From assembly GCA_005765155.1 (NCBI GenBank), contig VCCP01000003.1, positions 1,426,001 through 1,490,000 on the forward strand: a stretch of 64,000 nt of DNA, in the 5' to 3' direction. Shown in pieces: positions 45,603 to 58,381 of the stretch; position 1 is the first letter of the stretch, and every line of letters begins with the position of its first letter. The stretch comes from Zelopaecilomyces penicillatus (lineage: Eukaryota > Ascomycota > Sordariomycetes > Hypocreales > Pseudodiploosporaceae). The notes beneath the pieces were generated by a model. It worked only from the letters and a program-made list of their open reading frames with translations, had not been told where the DNA came from and did no database searches. A program made the position numbers and the translations under genes.

Positions 45603-46945
45603 GGCACTGTTTGACTGGGCCCAAGGCCACAACGATGAGATCCTCTACCGTATGGTGACACCGTTGAAAGTTGGAACGAGTGAGTTATTTATCGGGGTTT
45701 ACGACAGTGGAAATTGGTGACGAGTCGCATCTGGGGATGTCAAGTACAAGCAGTCTCGGACTATTTTCCAGGTAGATTGGTGATTGGTGAATTTAGAAGC
45801 AACGGGGGAGGTAATGGTTAAGGGATGTAGAAGGCAGGAGAGAGAGGGATTAGAATGAAGAAAGTTTATCAGTTTGGAGAAGCAGCAGCAGGTAAGTAGG
45901 GATAGATATCAGAAGTGGCACGAGTATCTGCATCTCCCTCCCCCTCTTTCTCTCGTTTGCCTTGGCCATCCCGTCGTCCCCTTTGCGTACCAGCGACAAC
46001 ACGCTCCGATCCCCAGCGACAGCTCTTGGGCATCTTGGTTTTCCTGCACGCCCGCATCTTCGATGACGTAGTACTAGTGCAATCGGCAGAAGCTGGAACG
46101 GAGGGGCAAGGCGCTTCTCCAAAAGGCACGCACGCACGCACGCACGAGCTGTGGAACCCGTTCCTTCAAGGTGGGGGAGGTTTCAGCTGCATCAACAAGC
46201 GATCCACGGTAGATTTGCTCCTTTAGAGGCGGCGGCAGGTCTGCTAGTCCCCATCATTCCATCATTCCATCATCCTCAAGCCGAGAGCTCGCCCCGTTGG
46301 GAAAAGTAGCATTCGTCATCGTCTGTCAAATGTTTGAGGTGGGATGGCTCTTGATTCGCTGGGTTTCGTTGGCGCCCAACTTTGATGCTCCTCCTGGTGG
46401 CCGATGGGCGATGGTGATGGGCGCTGACATGGACAGGGGCAGATGACAGATGCTGGAGGTGCTGCTGTATACTGTGTCTTTTGTGATTGTTTAAACCTGA
46501 GGCACTTCAAAGTGTTGTATTGACCTTAGCAAACCAAACAAACCCAACCTACTCCATAGATAAATCAACATTGCATCTCTAGTAGTAAAAGTATAGGCAA
46601 AGGTAAAGCCTCATTGTACTGCATCTTTGCTCTCAACCATGCAGCTCAACCCTCTGTGTGCTTATTTTTTTTTTTCCAAGGTTACATCCGATCGTCGATT
46701 GATGGCGTAGACGGCGTAGGGCGGACAGAAGCTTTTACAGGCCTTGCCAGCATCCCTGTCGGCTGAGCCTCTGAGGCGGGGCTGCTGTGGTGTGGGCATC
46801 CAAGCCACTATGAAACTGACAATAAATTTGCCAGCAAGATTCAGAAGTCAAGATTCAAGATTACGGTTGTTCGCCTTTTGATGAAAACACCATTAATTCG
46901 CATTCGAAGCCATTTACTCTCTGGTTTCTCAATAAAATATCTACA
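45603..46945. other. 1.3 kb spacer
   Basis: Upstream of the SMP/C2 gene and downstream of the GFA-type gene (both minus). It has a GCAC microsatellite at 46126-46146. No gene was recognised; open frames at 45850-46226 are low-complexity and antisense to each other. Confidence 0.5.
46126..46146. repeat. (GCAC)n microsatellite
   Basis: Five tandem GCAC units in the spacer upstream of the SMP/C2 gene. Confidence 0.8.
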
Positions 46946-47553
46946 CTAGGAAGTTCTGTGAGCCTCTACCCCGGACAAGTCCCCAGCAGGACCAACCCGG
47001 TTAACACCATCCAACTTCTTGTAATTGAGCTTGTCCAAATCAATGCCGTTAATTGTCCGCGCCTACAAAAAAAAATCAGCCACTGTCCATAATGTATTCT
47101 AGTGTAGTGGGAGTAAAAAATGCAAAGAAACACCTACACTGATGCCGTAATTCAGGGGCGTCTCATTCTTAAAGTCGATTCCAATACTGGCGCCACACTT
47201 GGGGCAAAACAGCTGATCCTTGGTTTTGGTGTTGAACTGGTACACGCCGCACCGCGACTTGGAGTCATTGTGCCAGGTCACATCTTCGTACAGTGGATCT
47301 ATCATTTAAAAAAGTACACCCCATCAGCATCAGTAAATCAGAATTGCTGCTTCCATACCCTCTCAATCATATCCACTGGAGGGGCGGCTTTTTGCTTACA
47401 GGTTAGGAGATATCCCGCTCTGCGGCACATCGAACAGTTGCACTGCAGCACCACGTATTCGTCCAGCGGCGGCGACAGCTTTACCGAAAAGGTAATGTTG
47501 CCGCAATGACAACCGGCTTCGTATGTTTGCGACCGTGTCTCTTCTGAAGTCAT
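46946..47553 (-). CDS. GFA/CENP-V-fold zinc protein
   Basis: Three exons (47400-47553, 47138-47298, 46946-47062) give 143 residues. The start is the ATG at 47553 (MTSEETRSQTYEAG). The zinc-ligand pattern of the glutathione-dependent formaldehyde-activating (GFA) fold is complete: CHC at 15-17, CNCSMC at 38-43 and CPKC at 83-86. The remaining blocks (GYLL, and ISARTINGIDLD near the end) also fit. In some bacteria family members act on S-hydroxymethylglutathione; most fungal ones have no proven activity. Length is typical. The reading frame extends upstream of the ATG into hydrophobic codons that include other Mets, but alignment to the family starts at this Met. Confidence 0.88.
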
Positions 47554-48275
47554 TGTGAGTCTGTGTGTTTCCTTTTGGCTTCTCGGGTGTTTTTGGTAGG
47601 TTTTATGTTGAAAGAGGAAAACAAAGGTAGAAGCTTGGCTGCCTAAAACAAACCTTGTCAAATATAGTAGCACAATAACACTTTGAATATCGTTAGCCAG
47701 GGAAGGAATCAGGTATATATAGATAATAAAAATCCGGGGGCTCCTCAGCCAATTCATGTTGCAATATTCCATGAGGCTGTGCAGCCTTGTCTTTCATAGA
47801 CCTTCCTCTCTTGGTCGTCAAACATCATCAAGAAGTTGCTGAATGGGGCCTCTTTTTGTTGGATTAGTAATCGTCTTTGATCCTTCAGATCCTTCTCATA
47901 AGTATGTGTCTGAGGCTAAATGAACCACTACGTTACTCACTTGATGATAGTTTGTGATAAAAAAGGTACATCACTAAGACGACTTTGTTATTTCTTGAAT
48001 GTTTGATGTATTATATATTATAATTCTATTTGAAGATCGCTGACGAAATACCTCTACATTTCCAACTGTTGCATTTCAGGAACCCACCACGCTCAACTGA
48101 TATATCCATATCGCAACCATGTAATCCAAAATCTCAGAACGCCATGCCTTTTCTCTTCGCTTCCCATAGTTCTCCATCCACGTCTCATTATTTCAGGGTA
48201 TATATAGAAGATATCTTTCGCTGTAAGACGGAGCATCATTGAGATAGGCCTGCCTGGGTAGTGGTGCCGGCCCAT
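47554..48275. other. 0.7 kb spacer
   Basis: Between two minus-strand genes (GFA-type start and MFS stop). AT-rich; nothing recognised. Confidence 0.5.
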
Positions 48276-50233
48276 CTAAACCTTCTGAGCCGGATCGTTG
48301 TCACCATCCTTTCTCGGTGTGCTGGCCATGGCTGCAGCTTGCTCACCCTCCTCCTTCTCGGTCACGATTTCCCCAACGCTCTCATCGTCGCCGTGATGTT
48401 CGTCAGGCACGGCTGCAAAAGTCGGGGCGTAGGCACTCTTCTGCCTAATCCTGGCTCCGTAGTAGTGGAAAATGAATGGAATTGGGGCGAGAGCAAGGGC
48501 GACGCAGCCTAGAAGCGTAGACGCCCATTGAATACCCATGCCCGTGAACATTTGGCGGGCGAAGAGCGGGAAGCCTGCGCCGCAGAGAGATCGCAAGAAG
48601 GTATTGCCGGCGATAGCGGAGGCGGCAAACATCAGGTATGAGTCGACGAGATAGTTGAGCGACTGGAGGAAGATGGACATGAGACCGAAACCTGTGAAGA
48701 TGCCGCTCGCAGCGGGAACAGACCAGTGAATATCAGACCTATATCCAGTCCTGCAAAGGTTGAAAAGTTAGCTTTACCATGTACTCATCGGACGCGCATT
48801 TCACAAGGGTTGATAACTTACCATCCAAACCAGAAGATGCCAATGGCGAACGAGATACCGCCAGCCATGACATTGGGCAACCGCCACTCGGGTACCGGCA
48901 ACCCATTGTTGGCCGCCAGCTTGCGCTGGTACCAAGGCTGTTGCAAAATGACCGTCACACCAGCAATGAGCTGGCCCGAGATCATGCCAAAAAAGGTCAA
49001 ACCTGACTGGCCGAGCGTGAAGCCATGTACACCAACAAAGACCAGAGGATAGGCCGTCAAGAAGAGGTAGAGAATGCCGTAGATGAAGCTAAGATAGATG
49101 GACAGCAGCAGGACAATGGGCTCTGTGAAAAGCAGACGCAGCGGACGCGAAAAGTTCTTTTGGACCAGCTCTTTAAGGTCGACCTCGATTTCTTCTTGTT
49201 TCGCGTGGATACCCCAGTTCTTGGTGCGTCGTCGTAGCTCGGCAGCCTTTGCGACCAAGATGACGGGTGGGTAAGTCTCGTTGAGAAAGAAGAGGTCGAG
49301 GAGGAAAGCGACAACTCCCATGATGGAAGGGAGATATTCAGTCCAGCGCCAGCCGAGATGCGATTCAACCATGAAGCCACCAATGAAGGGAGCCAGCAAG
49401 GGGCCAGTGAATACAGCCATGGAGAAGATGGTAATGGCAGTACCTCGCGTCCTGTTGTCAAACATGTCGGAGAAGACGGCTGCAACGACAGCCAGCGGGC
49501 ATGCGCCGAAGAAGCCAGCAAAGAATCGGCAAATGAGAATCGTCTGGATATCCTTTGCAGTTGCGGTGGCGATTGAGAAGCAGCAGAAACCAAACATGGA
49601 GAGAACAAGGGGGAATCGTCGCCCGCGCAACTCAGACAGAGGCGCCCACAGCGTCGGTCCAAAGGCAAATCCAAGAACGTAGAAGGTGGTTCCTAGCAAG
49701 CCAACCTCGCCGCTCACGTTATACTGGTTGGCTACCACAAGTGTTGCGCTAGAGAAGATGGAAGAGGTAAAAGCTGAGGTGAGCGTTGTGTAGCCCAGCA
49801 TGGCTGCTGTTAAAATCTTCTTCTTCAGCGGCCAATTCTGCGCATGTAGAGGGTCGTCCGGCCCGCTGAACTCGACAACATACTCCTCCTGATCGGGAAG
49901 CTGAGGCGGGAACGGCTTGCCAGCGCCAAACGCGGGCATTGGCTTGCGAGAGTTTCTGCTCGCAGAACGCAGAGAACCTCCGACAGTATTGACGTGCTGG
50001 CTGCGCTGAGTTGCAATACGGCTCAACGCCGTTGGGTGTCGCTCGAGGTCATTCTGGGTTGATACGCGGCTCATGTTGCGGCGGAAGGCCTGACCGTTCG
50101 TAGCCGACGTTGATGAGCTTGAGGCCGAAGAGGCCGTCATGACGCGCTCAATCTCATTGCTGGAGCGGCGCTGATAGTGCTGAGGAGAGGCGTCTCGCTC
50201 GGCGTCCAAAAGCTCTCTGTCCACGATATCCAT
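48276..50233 (-). CDS. MFS transporter, DHA1 (polyamine/drug) type
   Basis: Two exons (48822-50233 and 48276-48750) joined across a 71 bp intron give 628 residues. A long cytosolic N-terminus (about 145 residues, Ser/Arg-rich) precedes twelve predicted membrane helices. Family marks are the lead-in DPLHAQNWPLKKKILTAAML, motif A-like LSELRGRRFPLVLSMFGF, the segment GPLLAPFIGGFMVESHLGWR, and FFLNETYPPVIL before the central loop. This pattern matches fungal DHA1 proton antiporters related to polyamine (Tpo) and fluconazole (Flr1) exporters at the plasma membrane. The substrate is not readable. The C-terminal tail is acidic and Ala/Lys-rich. Confidence 0.9.
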
Positions 50234-53093
50234 GGTGGGAGAGTTGGCGCAAAGGCGCGCGTCTTGCGATTGAAGTGTCGATGATCAAATGGGGTTGTCC
50301 CTTTTTCTTCCCCAGTGTCGTTGTCTCTTTTGTTCGAGAAAGCAATTCACAATCAAGGTCAGTTGAAGAGAGGTGAAACAGATTGGGAGGGGGGTCGCGT
50401 GGTCGCAGGGAGGAGCGAAGGTATAATAACAAGTGCAATTAGCGAAATAGGTGGCACTTCCACGAGTTATTATAGCGGTCGTGCTAAATGACGAAACCCG
50501 CACGAGTCGTAGTGCCGAAAGACTAGAATATTACGGTTGTTGTGAAAACGGAGAACCGCCCTTATTTAGCCCAATGGCAAGGTGAGGCCAGTCAGTCGAA
50601 GGGTTCCAGAGAATAACACCAAGCTTCAGGCTTGTTCTTTTTCGTCGACACCAGGCAATATCCGGGCTACAGGCACGGCATGGGTAGGGGGTGTTAAGTA
50701 TGTGGGTGTATAACGTGTGGGTATCTGTGTGGGATGTTGTGGATGGATGCTTCCTTAGTGAACAGGGTGATGAGTCGTGGTTTGGAAGTCGCGATGAGAG
50801 TGCAGATCAGTGCGGAATGTTGCGTTCGGGTGGGGACTGCCGATATTACTTTGGCGGTAGCAAAAATGGGAAAGTCAATGAGGGAGGCAGGAACGTTTTA
50901 ATAAGATGGATACCAGAGCGAGGAATGAGGAGGGTACAAAGTATTGCAATGGATGACGGGATTGTATTTGGTCAACCACGCCTTTAATATGTCATGGGAG
51001 AACCGCGTCGTCCCTCCTCCGTCTTCCGTCTTCCGTCCATTACCTGTCAATCCATGCAGACCTCGGTCTTTGCATCCAGTTTGTTCTTGGTCATAATTTG
51101 CCAGCCCACAACTCCCAACAGACTTAATTGGTAATGGGGGCCCCCAAGACCACGAGTAATGAGGATCCGCTGTCGATGAAATCTTTGCAACTAAACCCAG
51201 TCAGGGTGGTTGCCACATTAAACACAACGCTCCGGCCTCGCCTCCCCCCTGTCCTGCACCGGCATAAGTGTCATCGAGTTCGTTAAAACTGCGTGGTAAG
51301 GTAAGTTTGTAATAATACCTGCATCATTGATACGCCGGCCTCGGCCCGGCCACGGTTTTTCTCCCATCCTCTCCTGGCCCCCCAGTTCCATCTTGTTCCA
51401 CCATCGGCCTCTCGGAACCACCCTACCGACATCTCCGCTCCGTGCACATCCGCGCCGCCACCTGGTCATTCCGAGCTCCCATTTGAACTTGATTTTTTTT
51501 TTTTAGAATACTGTACACACATTCAGCAATTCGGACGGGGAATTGGCTGGGCGGATTTAGTTGCGGTTTTAACAGGCACAAACAATTGGCCTTGTAAGCA
51601 TGATTCCTCCGCTTTTATCTATCAGCACATTCCAGGGCGTCCATGTGCTACTGCTAGTGCAGCCATGGTGTTGACCAAGCTCTGGCGCATGTCTAGTGTG
51701 CACTCTTATAGGAATAGATGGAAATGCTATTTGGGGTTCGCTACATTCCATTTTCATACTCCACGCTCATACACAGCTTCACTACTGGACTCGATAGTCA
51801 GTCACGATAGAAGCAACAGAGTAGAGCGATAATTACCCCCAAAAAAATTCAGCAGCGTCCAGCCTGGAGGGGCCGTAATCGCCCACGAACCATGATAAGA
51901 TTATGCAAGCTACCAGTGGTAATGCAAGCCAAGTGATGACGCCATGCAGTAGAATGACGTAGGGCTCGCGTCCCAGACGGCTTAATACCGAAGAGCGAGT
52001 GTTTCGTGCAGTCAGCAATGTTGCAGTTATGCACCTCAACGCCTATTTTTGTGCAGGCGGCACATTTCAAACCAATCTAACAACACCGTTTCGTAACGAT
52101 CTAATGCGCCCACTGATAAGGCTGAGTCTTACCCTGACAAAACTTTTACCAAGCAAGCCGAGGCGCATCTTTAATTTGCTTATCAACGAATTTTGCAACG
52201 GAATTAGGATTGGTTTCGGCAATGTAGGAAAAAGCGAGACACGAACAAAGAAAGTAAATATTCGAGATAGAGAGGCAGACTATACACATGTAATAGTTCT
52301 ACACATCGAAGAGCACATCTACACAGAGACGCTTTCTTTTGGACAGATAAGTATTCCAGCCAGCCTATTCTGACTGAGTAAGCGCCAATGTTGGTTTTTC
52401 TTGTTTTCCGTTTCCATTTTCCATTTTGGCATCATATTTCGGCATTTCATCTCCCCAAGCGCTGAGTCAAAGAGCTCACACACCCCTGTCATTTATCTCT
52501 TTGTCTTTTGGTGCTCCGGCCGAGGGAAGTGGGATAACGTTGCAATTTTTTTCTCACACCCTTCGTTGGGGCGGCGTCTCCGGAAGTTCGGAGCCGATCA
52601 ACACCCTCCCGGATCTTCAGAGTTTTTTCTTGTTGTACCCACATCAGCCCCCCCTGGTGGAAAACGTCTAGAAACATAGAAACCCTGAAACCCGCTTTCC
52701 ATGGTTCAACCCCCATTTTCGTAGTATTTCGATTGTGACATGCCCAATGTCGTTTGAATTAGGCTTCGATGACGTACCTAAGGGGTTGCTATATGGAACA
52801 CAGATTTTCCTTAATGGGCTTGTGGTACAGAAATTGACATGTTTGATGCGTGAACGAATGATTGCAAGCGTCTTAGATGTAATTAAGAGATGTGTCAAAC
52901 ATAACATACCCCACCTAGTTGTCAATACAGTTGCATTCCGAGGACAAGAGACATGGCTGATGGTGTTATGGTTTGTAGTATTGATACTCCAGCAATCCAA
53001 CAAGATGGAAAGTACTGAACGAACCAGACAAAAACACTATAATGCTCGCTAAAGGTATGGTCCAACAACAAACGCCTTGCACCCCACACAGAA
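50234..53093. other. 2.9 kb spacer
   Basis: Upstream of the MFS gene and downstream of the Dfg5-like gene (both minus). It includes a perfect 12-bp palindrome TGGGGGCCCCCA at 51135-51146. A minus-strand open frame at 51833-52039 ends in a hydrophobic stretch (LLHGVITWLALPLVACIILS), but nothing else supports a gene. No transposon or RNA gene was recognised. Confidence 0.5.
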
Positions 53094-55085
53094 TCAACCT
53101 GTTTCGTGTCTTGATGACCGTTTATATTCCCTTCCATGCCCGTTATTATCCAAACAGTCCGATCTGCTCCTCCCTATTGACTGTCTTCGGTCTTCATTGG
53201 ATTGGCTCTCTTTCTCAGTATAGGAGTAGTCCTGGGATGCCAACTGTTGACTAGTCGCAACGTCAAGCACAACACTACTTCTGATGGATGCATTGTGGGG
53301 CCATCCCAGTGGCATAGTGGATCGCCGTCTCGGGTGCTGGCCTTCGCTATGGATATTGCGGACACGCACTGCCTCCATTGGTGCTTTCCCTAGCCCATAT
53401 CGACTCTTTTCTTTATACTCCTTTTGGCGTTCTCCACGAGCTGCAGCTGTGCTAACGCCTACAAGAGCGGCTATTGATACAGTAGCAGACGATCGGAAGC
53501 CTTTGATCTGCTCAACAACACTCTTGTCCGAGACCTCGTCAAGGAGCATGCAAAATATGCCCCCAACCAAAGTCAACAAAATGATCATAGTAACAATGGC
53601 AGCCCCAGCCTTGTCACCGGCCGTGATGGTTCGGAACGCAGGCCCTCTTGGCGAGGTGCGCCCAATATCATCGCCTCCACTTCCAGGATTGCCCTTGCTT
53701 GTTCCCCCATTGTCGGATGTGAGAGGTCCGTCGCGATCCTTGATCATGCAAGAAAGCGTAACTTCCAAGGCGGCCATCTGTTGCCCCACGCCACTCGTGC
53801 CATCGTACTTATCCTTATTCCAAACCAGTCCACACATTCGCCCATTCTTGCCACCAACACATTGTTTCGCTGCCGCCACAGCCGATGCCCGGAGGTAGGG
53901 TATAACAAAGTCGTATGTGTGAGGCGCCCATTTAGTAATGGCAGCTAGCCATCGGCTCAGATATGCTTTAAATGATTGTTGATCCAGATTGCAAAGATTG
54001 ACAGGCTCGCAGGCAACTTCCGTCATGATATTTTTCTTGGGTCCCGTGAAAAATACTTTGCTGCCTGTGAGCAGGTTGTCAAGGCGATCTTTCCACCTCT
54101 GCTCTTCGGTGAAGTTATACATAGCCGCAGCTCCAAGAATGAACCCGGCGGCATTGTAAGAGAACTGAAAGGGTACGATGGCAGTGCAGTTTTGTTGGAT
54201 GGGGGCACCATCAAACACGTACCAGCTTTTGGGGTCGATGAACTCAACCGCCATCATCCAATCCCACGTTCTTTCAGCCCATTCGGCATATGAAGAGTTA
54301 CCTGTGTAAACGGCTAATCTTGCACCAAGAGCAAAGAAGCAAGCTTGAGATATTGAATTCTGAACGAAGTCATGTTAGCCATCACCTGTCGTGAGAGGAA
54401 GTAGCAGTGGAGCCTCTACCTTATAATCGAACCCCCTATTCCATGTAAAGATCTGCCATCGTAAACCGCCGTTGCAGTGTTCTGTATCCCACCGTGCTGC
54501 CTGGGTATTGAAAACTGCCTGCGCGAGAGCAAGCCATTGGGGCTGATCAGGTTCCGGGTTAGGGAAGTTGTATTCTGCTGCGGACATGACAGCGAGAGCC
54601 CAAAAGCCTTGATCATCGTTTCCCTCCGTCAAAGTTTGGTTCCTCGGCATGTAATCGTTGGTTTCGCCTACTTGGAAAAGTAGTGCCTCTTTGGTTAGGT
54701 CGACATATGCATCGTCTTTAGTATAGTACCAATAGTCGACAAGCGCACCCATCATGGCCCCGGTTTCCCACCCTTCGATAGATGTTAGTCGAGTTGAAGA
54801 GGTAGGAATACTGTTACATACAGTAATACGGGGCTGGTAATAGGCCGGGTGTGCCTCCAGGCTGATCCCCCTTGTAAAACGATACCAGGTCTCCAGCCAT
54901 TTGCTTAGCAATTGACTTGACCGACTCTATAACAGACTCGTTAGTTATAGGAGAGTATCATTATGATTGTAGGGTCTACCAGTGGACTCGGGATCTAGGT
55001 CATAAGCAGTTGCCAAGCGACTTGTAGCCAGTAGAAACGGTGCAACCCAACGCCTCAACCATGAACGTTGGTGTGATTGATGCAT
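53094..55085 (-). CDS. Dfg5/Dcw1-like GH76 cell-wall mannosidase with transmembrane tail
   Basis: Four exons (54980-55085, 54822-54926, 54420-54772, 53094-54359) give 609 residues. GH76 Dfg5/Dcw1 proteins act outside the plasma membrane and are thought to link GPI mannoproteins to wall glucan. A signal peptide opens it (RRWVAPFLLATSRLATA), followed by the family blocks ESVKSIAKQMAGDLVSFYKG, PGLLPAPYYWWETGAMMGAL, VDYWYYTKDDAY and the catalytic Asp pair in TEGNDDQGFWALAV (123-124). HCNGGLRWQIFTWNRGFDYK and LWNK-type VWNKDKYDG follow. In place of a terminal GPI signal there is a membrane helix at about 439-461 and a basic cytosolic tail of about 148 residues. The splice junctions restore the WWE and TGNSSYAEWAERTWDW blocks exactly. 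Confidence 0.9.
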
Positions 55086-55446
55086 GGCGGTGGCTACGCA
55101 AACAACGCGACTGGCTCAACAAGTGGGATTGAAACAGAAACCCATCGAATAGTTTCGTAGGAACGGCCAAGATCGTCTGTGTCGGAGGTGAATTGATGAC
55201 GATTTGTTGAGTCGGCAGCTGGGCAATTATCGAAGACGGACAGAGGTGAGGGAAGGCTTTGCGATGATGGATGAAGCATGTACTTGTGGACTACGAAGTA
55301 CAGAGGCACGATGTTCGCGACACAGAGCGCATTGGTATGAGGAATCAAAGATGAACAAGACAGCAATTGTTGGCTGGAGAAAGACGGATGAGAAGAACTA
55401 CAAATGACACAGGTCTCGAGCGGAGAAGAAACAAAAGTACATCCTA

Positions 55447-55479
55447 CCTGCCCTGCCCTGCCTTGCCTTGCCTGCCTGC
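55447..55479. repeat. CTGCC/CTTGC pentamer repeats
   Basis: Imperfect tandem pentamers in the probable leader or promoter of the Dfg5-like gene. Confidence 0.7.
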
Positions 55480-55551
55480 GTGGACTGTGTATGGTAGACG
55501 CCTCTGAGTCTGGGGAAGCCTGCATAGCATGATGCAAGCTTCACTGCTCTT

Positions 55552-55565
55552 GGGGGGGGGGGGGG
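55552..55565. repeat. poly(G) tract of 14
   Basis: Uninterrupted G run in the divergent spacer, another length-error-prone position. Confidence 0.8.
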
Positions 55566-57721
55566 CATTGTGCTGCCATTGGTGACCAACAGGCGCTGTG
55601 TTCAACCCATTCAAAGTGTTTAAGCGTGCCGACGCTCTCCAGTCCGACGCTTTTGGGGTTAAAGGAGCCATCCGACGATCCGATTTGAGGACTTCTATTA
55701 GTATGGTAAAATGTCTGGTTGCGGCACAAAGTATGCAACCTGCACATATCTCCTGGGGTCAAAACCTGGAATACGAGGTTTGGAGTAATAGCTGTGGGCG
55801 TTGGTGGGAGCTTGGGTTGGGATCGGCGCCAGCTTGAGCTGCTCCACTTGGGAGACGAACTACCGACACCAACGAAGCAAATGCGACTGAATGCGCCAAT
55901 GACGGCCAACTAGAAGAAACCTGCAAGCCAGCCCATCGGACGTTGGTTGCTCCTCCGACGAATCGCATCGGAGGCATACACAGTATGGAGTACATGCGTG
56001 CGGAGTGCGAAGCACATACCTGCACGAGGTACTCCATAACGTACATGCTTTCAAGCCATGCAGCGATGTGAGGGGAGAGAGACTGGGGTTCACTCAGCAC
56101 TTCCTTGTCAACTAGGTACTAAGTCATGAGGCGGGATAACAATGGCTAACATTCTCGGGGAGGATTGTGCTATTCAGCAAGAACAAAACCGGCTCTATCT
56201 CTACTGTGAAAGGGAGATGTAACATTGAAAGCACCATCATGTACTTTCCTCCATTTAATGTAGGAGAATCTCTTCAACACATTACCTAATTAGTGCATTC
56301 CCATTGTTAGAATACACAGAGTGATCACAGAGCATTACCGCATCCCTTGATCAAAGATACGAGAGGGATGCCGCGCAACCAGTAGTAGAAGGCCAACCTC
56401 CTGCGGCCATGGAGCTTTTCCTCTGGCAGCTGAGATCTGTCGGACGCATTCATACGTTCCACACTGAATACCTGCTCTGGAACCAAGTCCACCATTGGAA
56501 CGCAACGAGAAAGATACTCGCCCTGAGCCAGCCATCCAGGTCTATTTCCCTTGATGGTCGGTGGGCGACGGCAACTACCTCCCAATGGGTAATCAAAGAC
56601 ATGCTGTGCCCTGAGGTGGCAATATGGTTTTCGAAACGGCAACAGTCCGCATTTTGATTGCCCGACAAACAGGACACAAACCGAGCGTACCTACGTATGA
56701 TATGATGCGACCGCACAGAGTATCGACACGGAGGGAGACCCGTCCCAGAGTGACATTGCTATGCATTTGCCAAGTTGAAACCCGTCTGTGACATGACGGG
56801 CCGCGAACGGACGACCCGCAAAGAGGGGGGGGACAACATTTCTTCTGCCTCTTCTTCTTCTCCTTTCTGTACCTCGTCCTGGTCATGTGCAAACGATTGC
56901 AAGTGGTGATTAGAGTGTGTGTGCGACTGTATCCTGTACCTGTACACATGTGCTTAGACGGCGGACATTTCTGGTTAGCAAAAGAGGCGAGATGAGTTAA
57001 TATTGGGCTAATGAAGTGTCAATGTTGCTGCCAAGCAATAACCCAGCTTCTTAACTTGGGAGCCATCCCAACCACTCCAACCACCCACCTGGTTGGACTG
57101 GAAACCAGATAAATGTCTCACGTGCATCAATCTTTTCTTAGCCGCACAGCCACAAGCTCTCCAGTTTTGTGGCGCAAACACTGGCTCTATTTTCATCCCT
57201 GACTGTGCCAGCCTGGCTTGATGGCACCTTGGCAAGTACCTCTAAAACCCGGGCTAGATAACCCTCACTTGTCAGGACAACGGTAAAGGACGTTGGCCCG
57301 GACTTCTAGGCTTCAGGGGAAAAAAAGTTGATGCTTCTGGAGGTGGTCCAGGCGAGAGTCTTCACCAAGCTTTGTACAAAATCGTTTGGGTGGTGGATGA
57401 CGTGCAGGACCCAGAGGCCTGGGGCTGGGGGAGGCTGACGACAGCACAGGCACGGAAGATACGGGTACGGAATCGAGACCCCCTGTGTACGAAGGTACTG
57501 CCTCGCCAAGCGCAATTCTCTGGTCAGAAGGGGCTGTTTTACCCGCCCCAGCGAACGTAGACCTTGCATCTCCAGACCCTTAACTCCTCATACCCATCTG
57601 TCGTCCGCTCATCACGCATCAACACAAAACGCGACATCGACCGCTCGTCCAGAAGCCGTATTCGAAGCCCATACTCTCGCAGCTCGCCTTGTTGGAATAC
57701 ATATACATTTAAACCGTCAAA

Positions 57722-58381
57722 ATGGCCGAGGACACCCCTTATGATCCCTATGTTCCCAGAGCGGGAGAACCCCAAGCTGGTGGTCAGAATAAAACTGACA
57801 TGTTAAGAGAAGTACGTCTTTCTACTGCCCCATTCGTATTTCACCAATATTTTGTCACGATTGTGCCTGCGATCTCGAGCTCTGGCGAAGCCATTTATGC
57901 GCGCGAGGATACTGTTATGTGTGCTTCGCGGTCATCATTACAATGCTTGTACTATCCTGCACAGGTTTTATTCGACCCTCATCAAAACTGCGCGCGTCTG
58001 GAACGATGAATATGCCTTTCGCGATGAGGAAATTACTTTATGAATTGTAAACACTAACGATGACCCCCGTTAGGACATTGGAAAAACTGTCCAGGTGATG
58101 AAAAAAAACATTGAGGATATTCAGGACCGGGGTGCCCGCATCAACGAACTGGAAGATAAGACCAATAATTTGGCGGAATCAGCTCAGCACTTCCGTCGTG
58201 GCGCCAACCGAGTGCGCAAGCAAATGTGGTGGAAGGATATGAAGATGCGCGTCTGTTTGATTGTCGGCATCATCGTACTGTTGCTTGTCATTATTGTCCC
58301 AGCTGGTAAGGCCCATCATTCCTCGCCAGTTACTCAAATGGCCGCCGCTAACAAAAGGATGCAGTTGTTGCCACTCGCTGA
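57722..58381 (+). CDS. SNC1: synaptobrevin/VAMP R-SNARE (SNC1)
   Basis: Three exons (57722-57811, 58074-58305, 58365-58381) give 112 residues, the usual Snc length. It is the vesicle R-SNARE for fusion of secretory vesicles with the plasma membrane and for endocytic recycling. A short polar N-terminus (MAEDTPYDPYVPRAGEP) leads into the SNARE helix (VQVMKKNIEDIQDRGARINE, LEDKTNNLAESAQHFRRGAN) with the zero-layer Arg, then RVRKQMWWKDMKMRV and the C-terminal anchor CLIVGIIVLLLVIIVPA. I ended it with the exon encoding VVATR because the CAG acceptor sits after a clean CTAACA branch and matches the family's usual ending. The 262 bp first intron is the longest in the window. Confidence 0.93.

Larger units (their letters stand above)
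55086..57721. other. 2.6 kb divergent spacer
   Basis: Holds the promoters of the Dfg5-like gene (minus) and SNC1 (plus). It contains CTGCC pentamer repeats at 55447-55479, a 14-G tract at 55552-55565 and scattered GGTAC words. Several short open frames overlap on both strands without motifs; none is called. Confidence 0.5.

Noticed and set aside
56325..56642. 105-residue minus-strand frame in the Dfg5/SNC1 spacer
   Set aside because: No motif or splice partners, and overlapping open frames on the other strand; probably chance.
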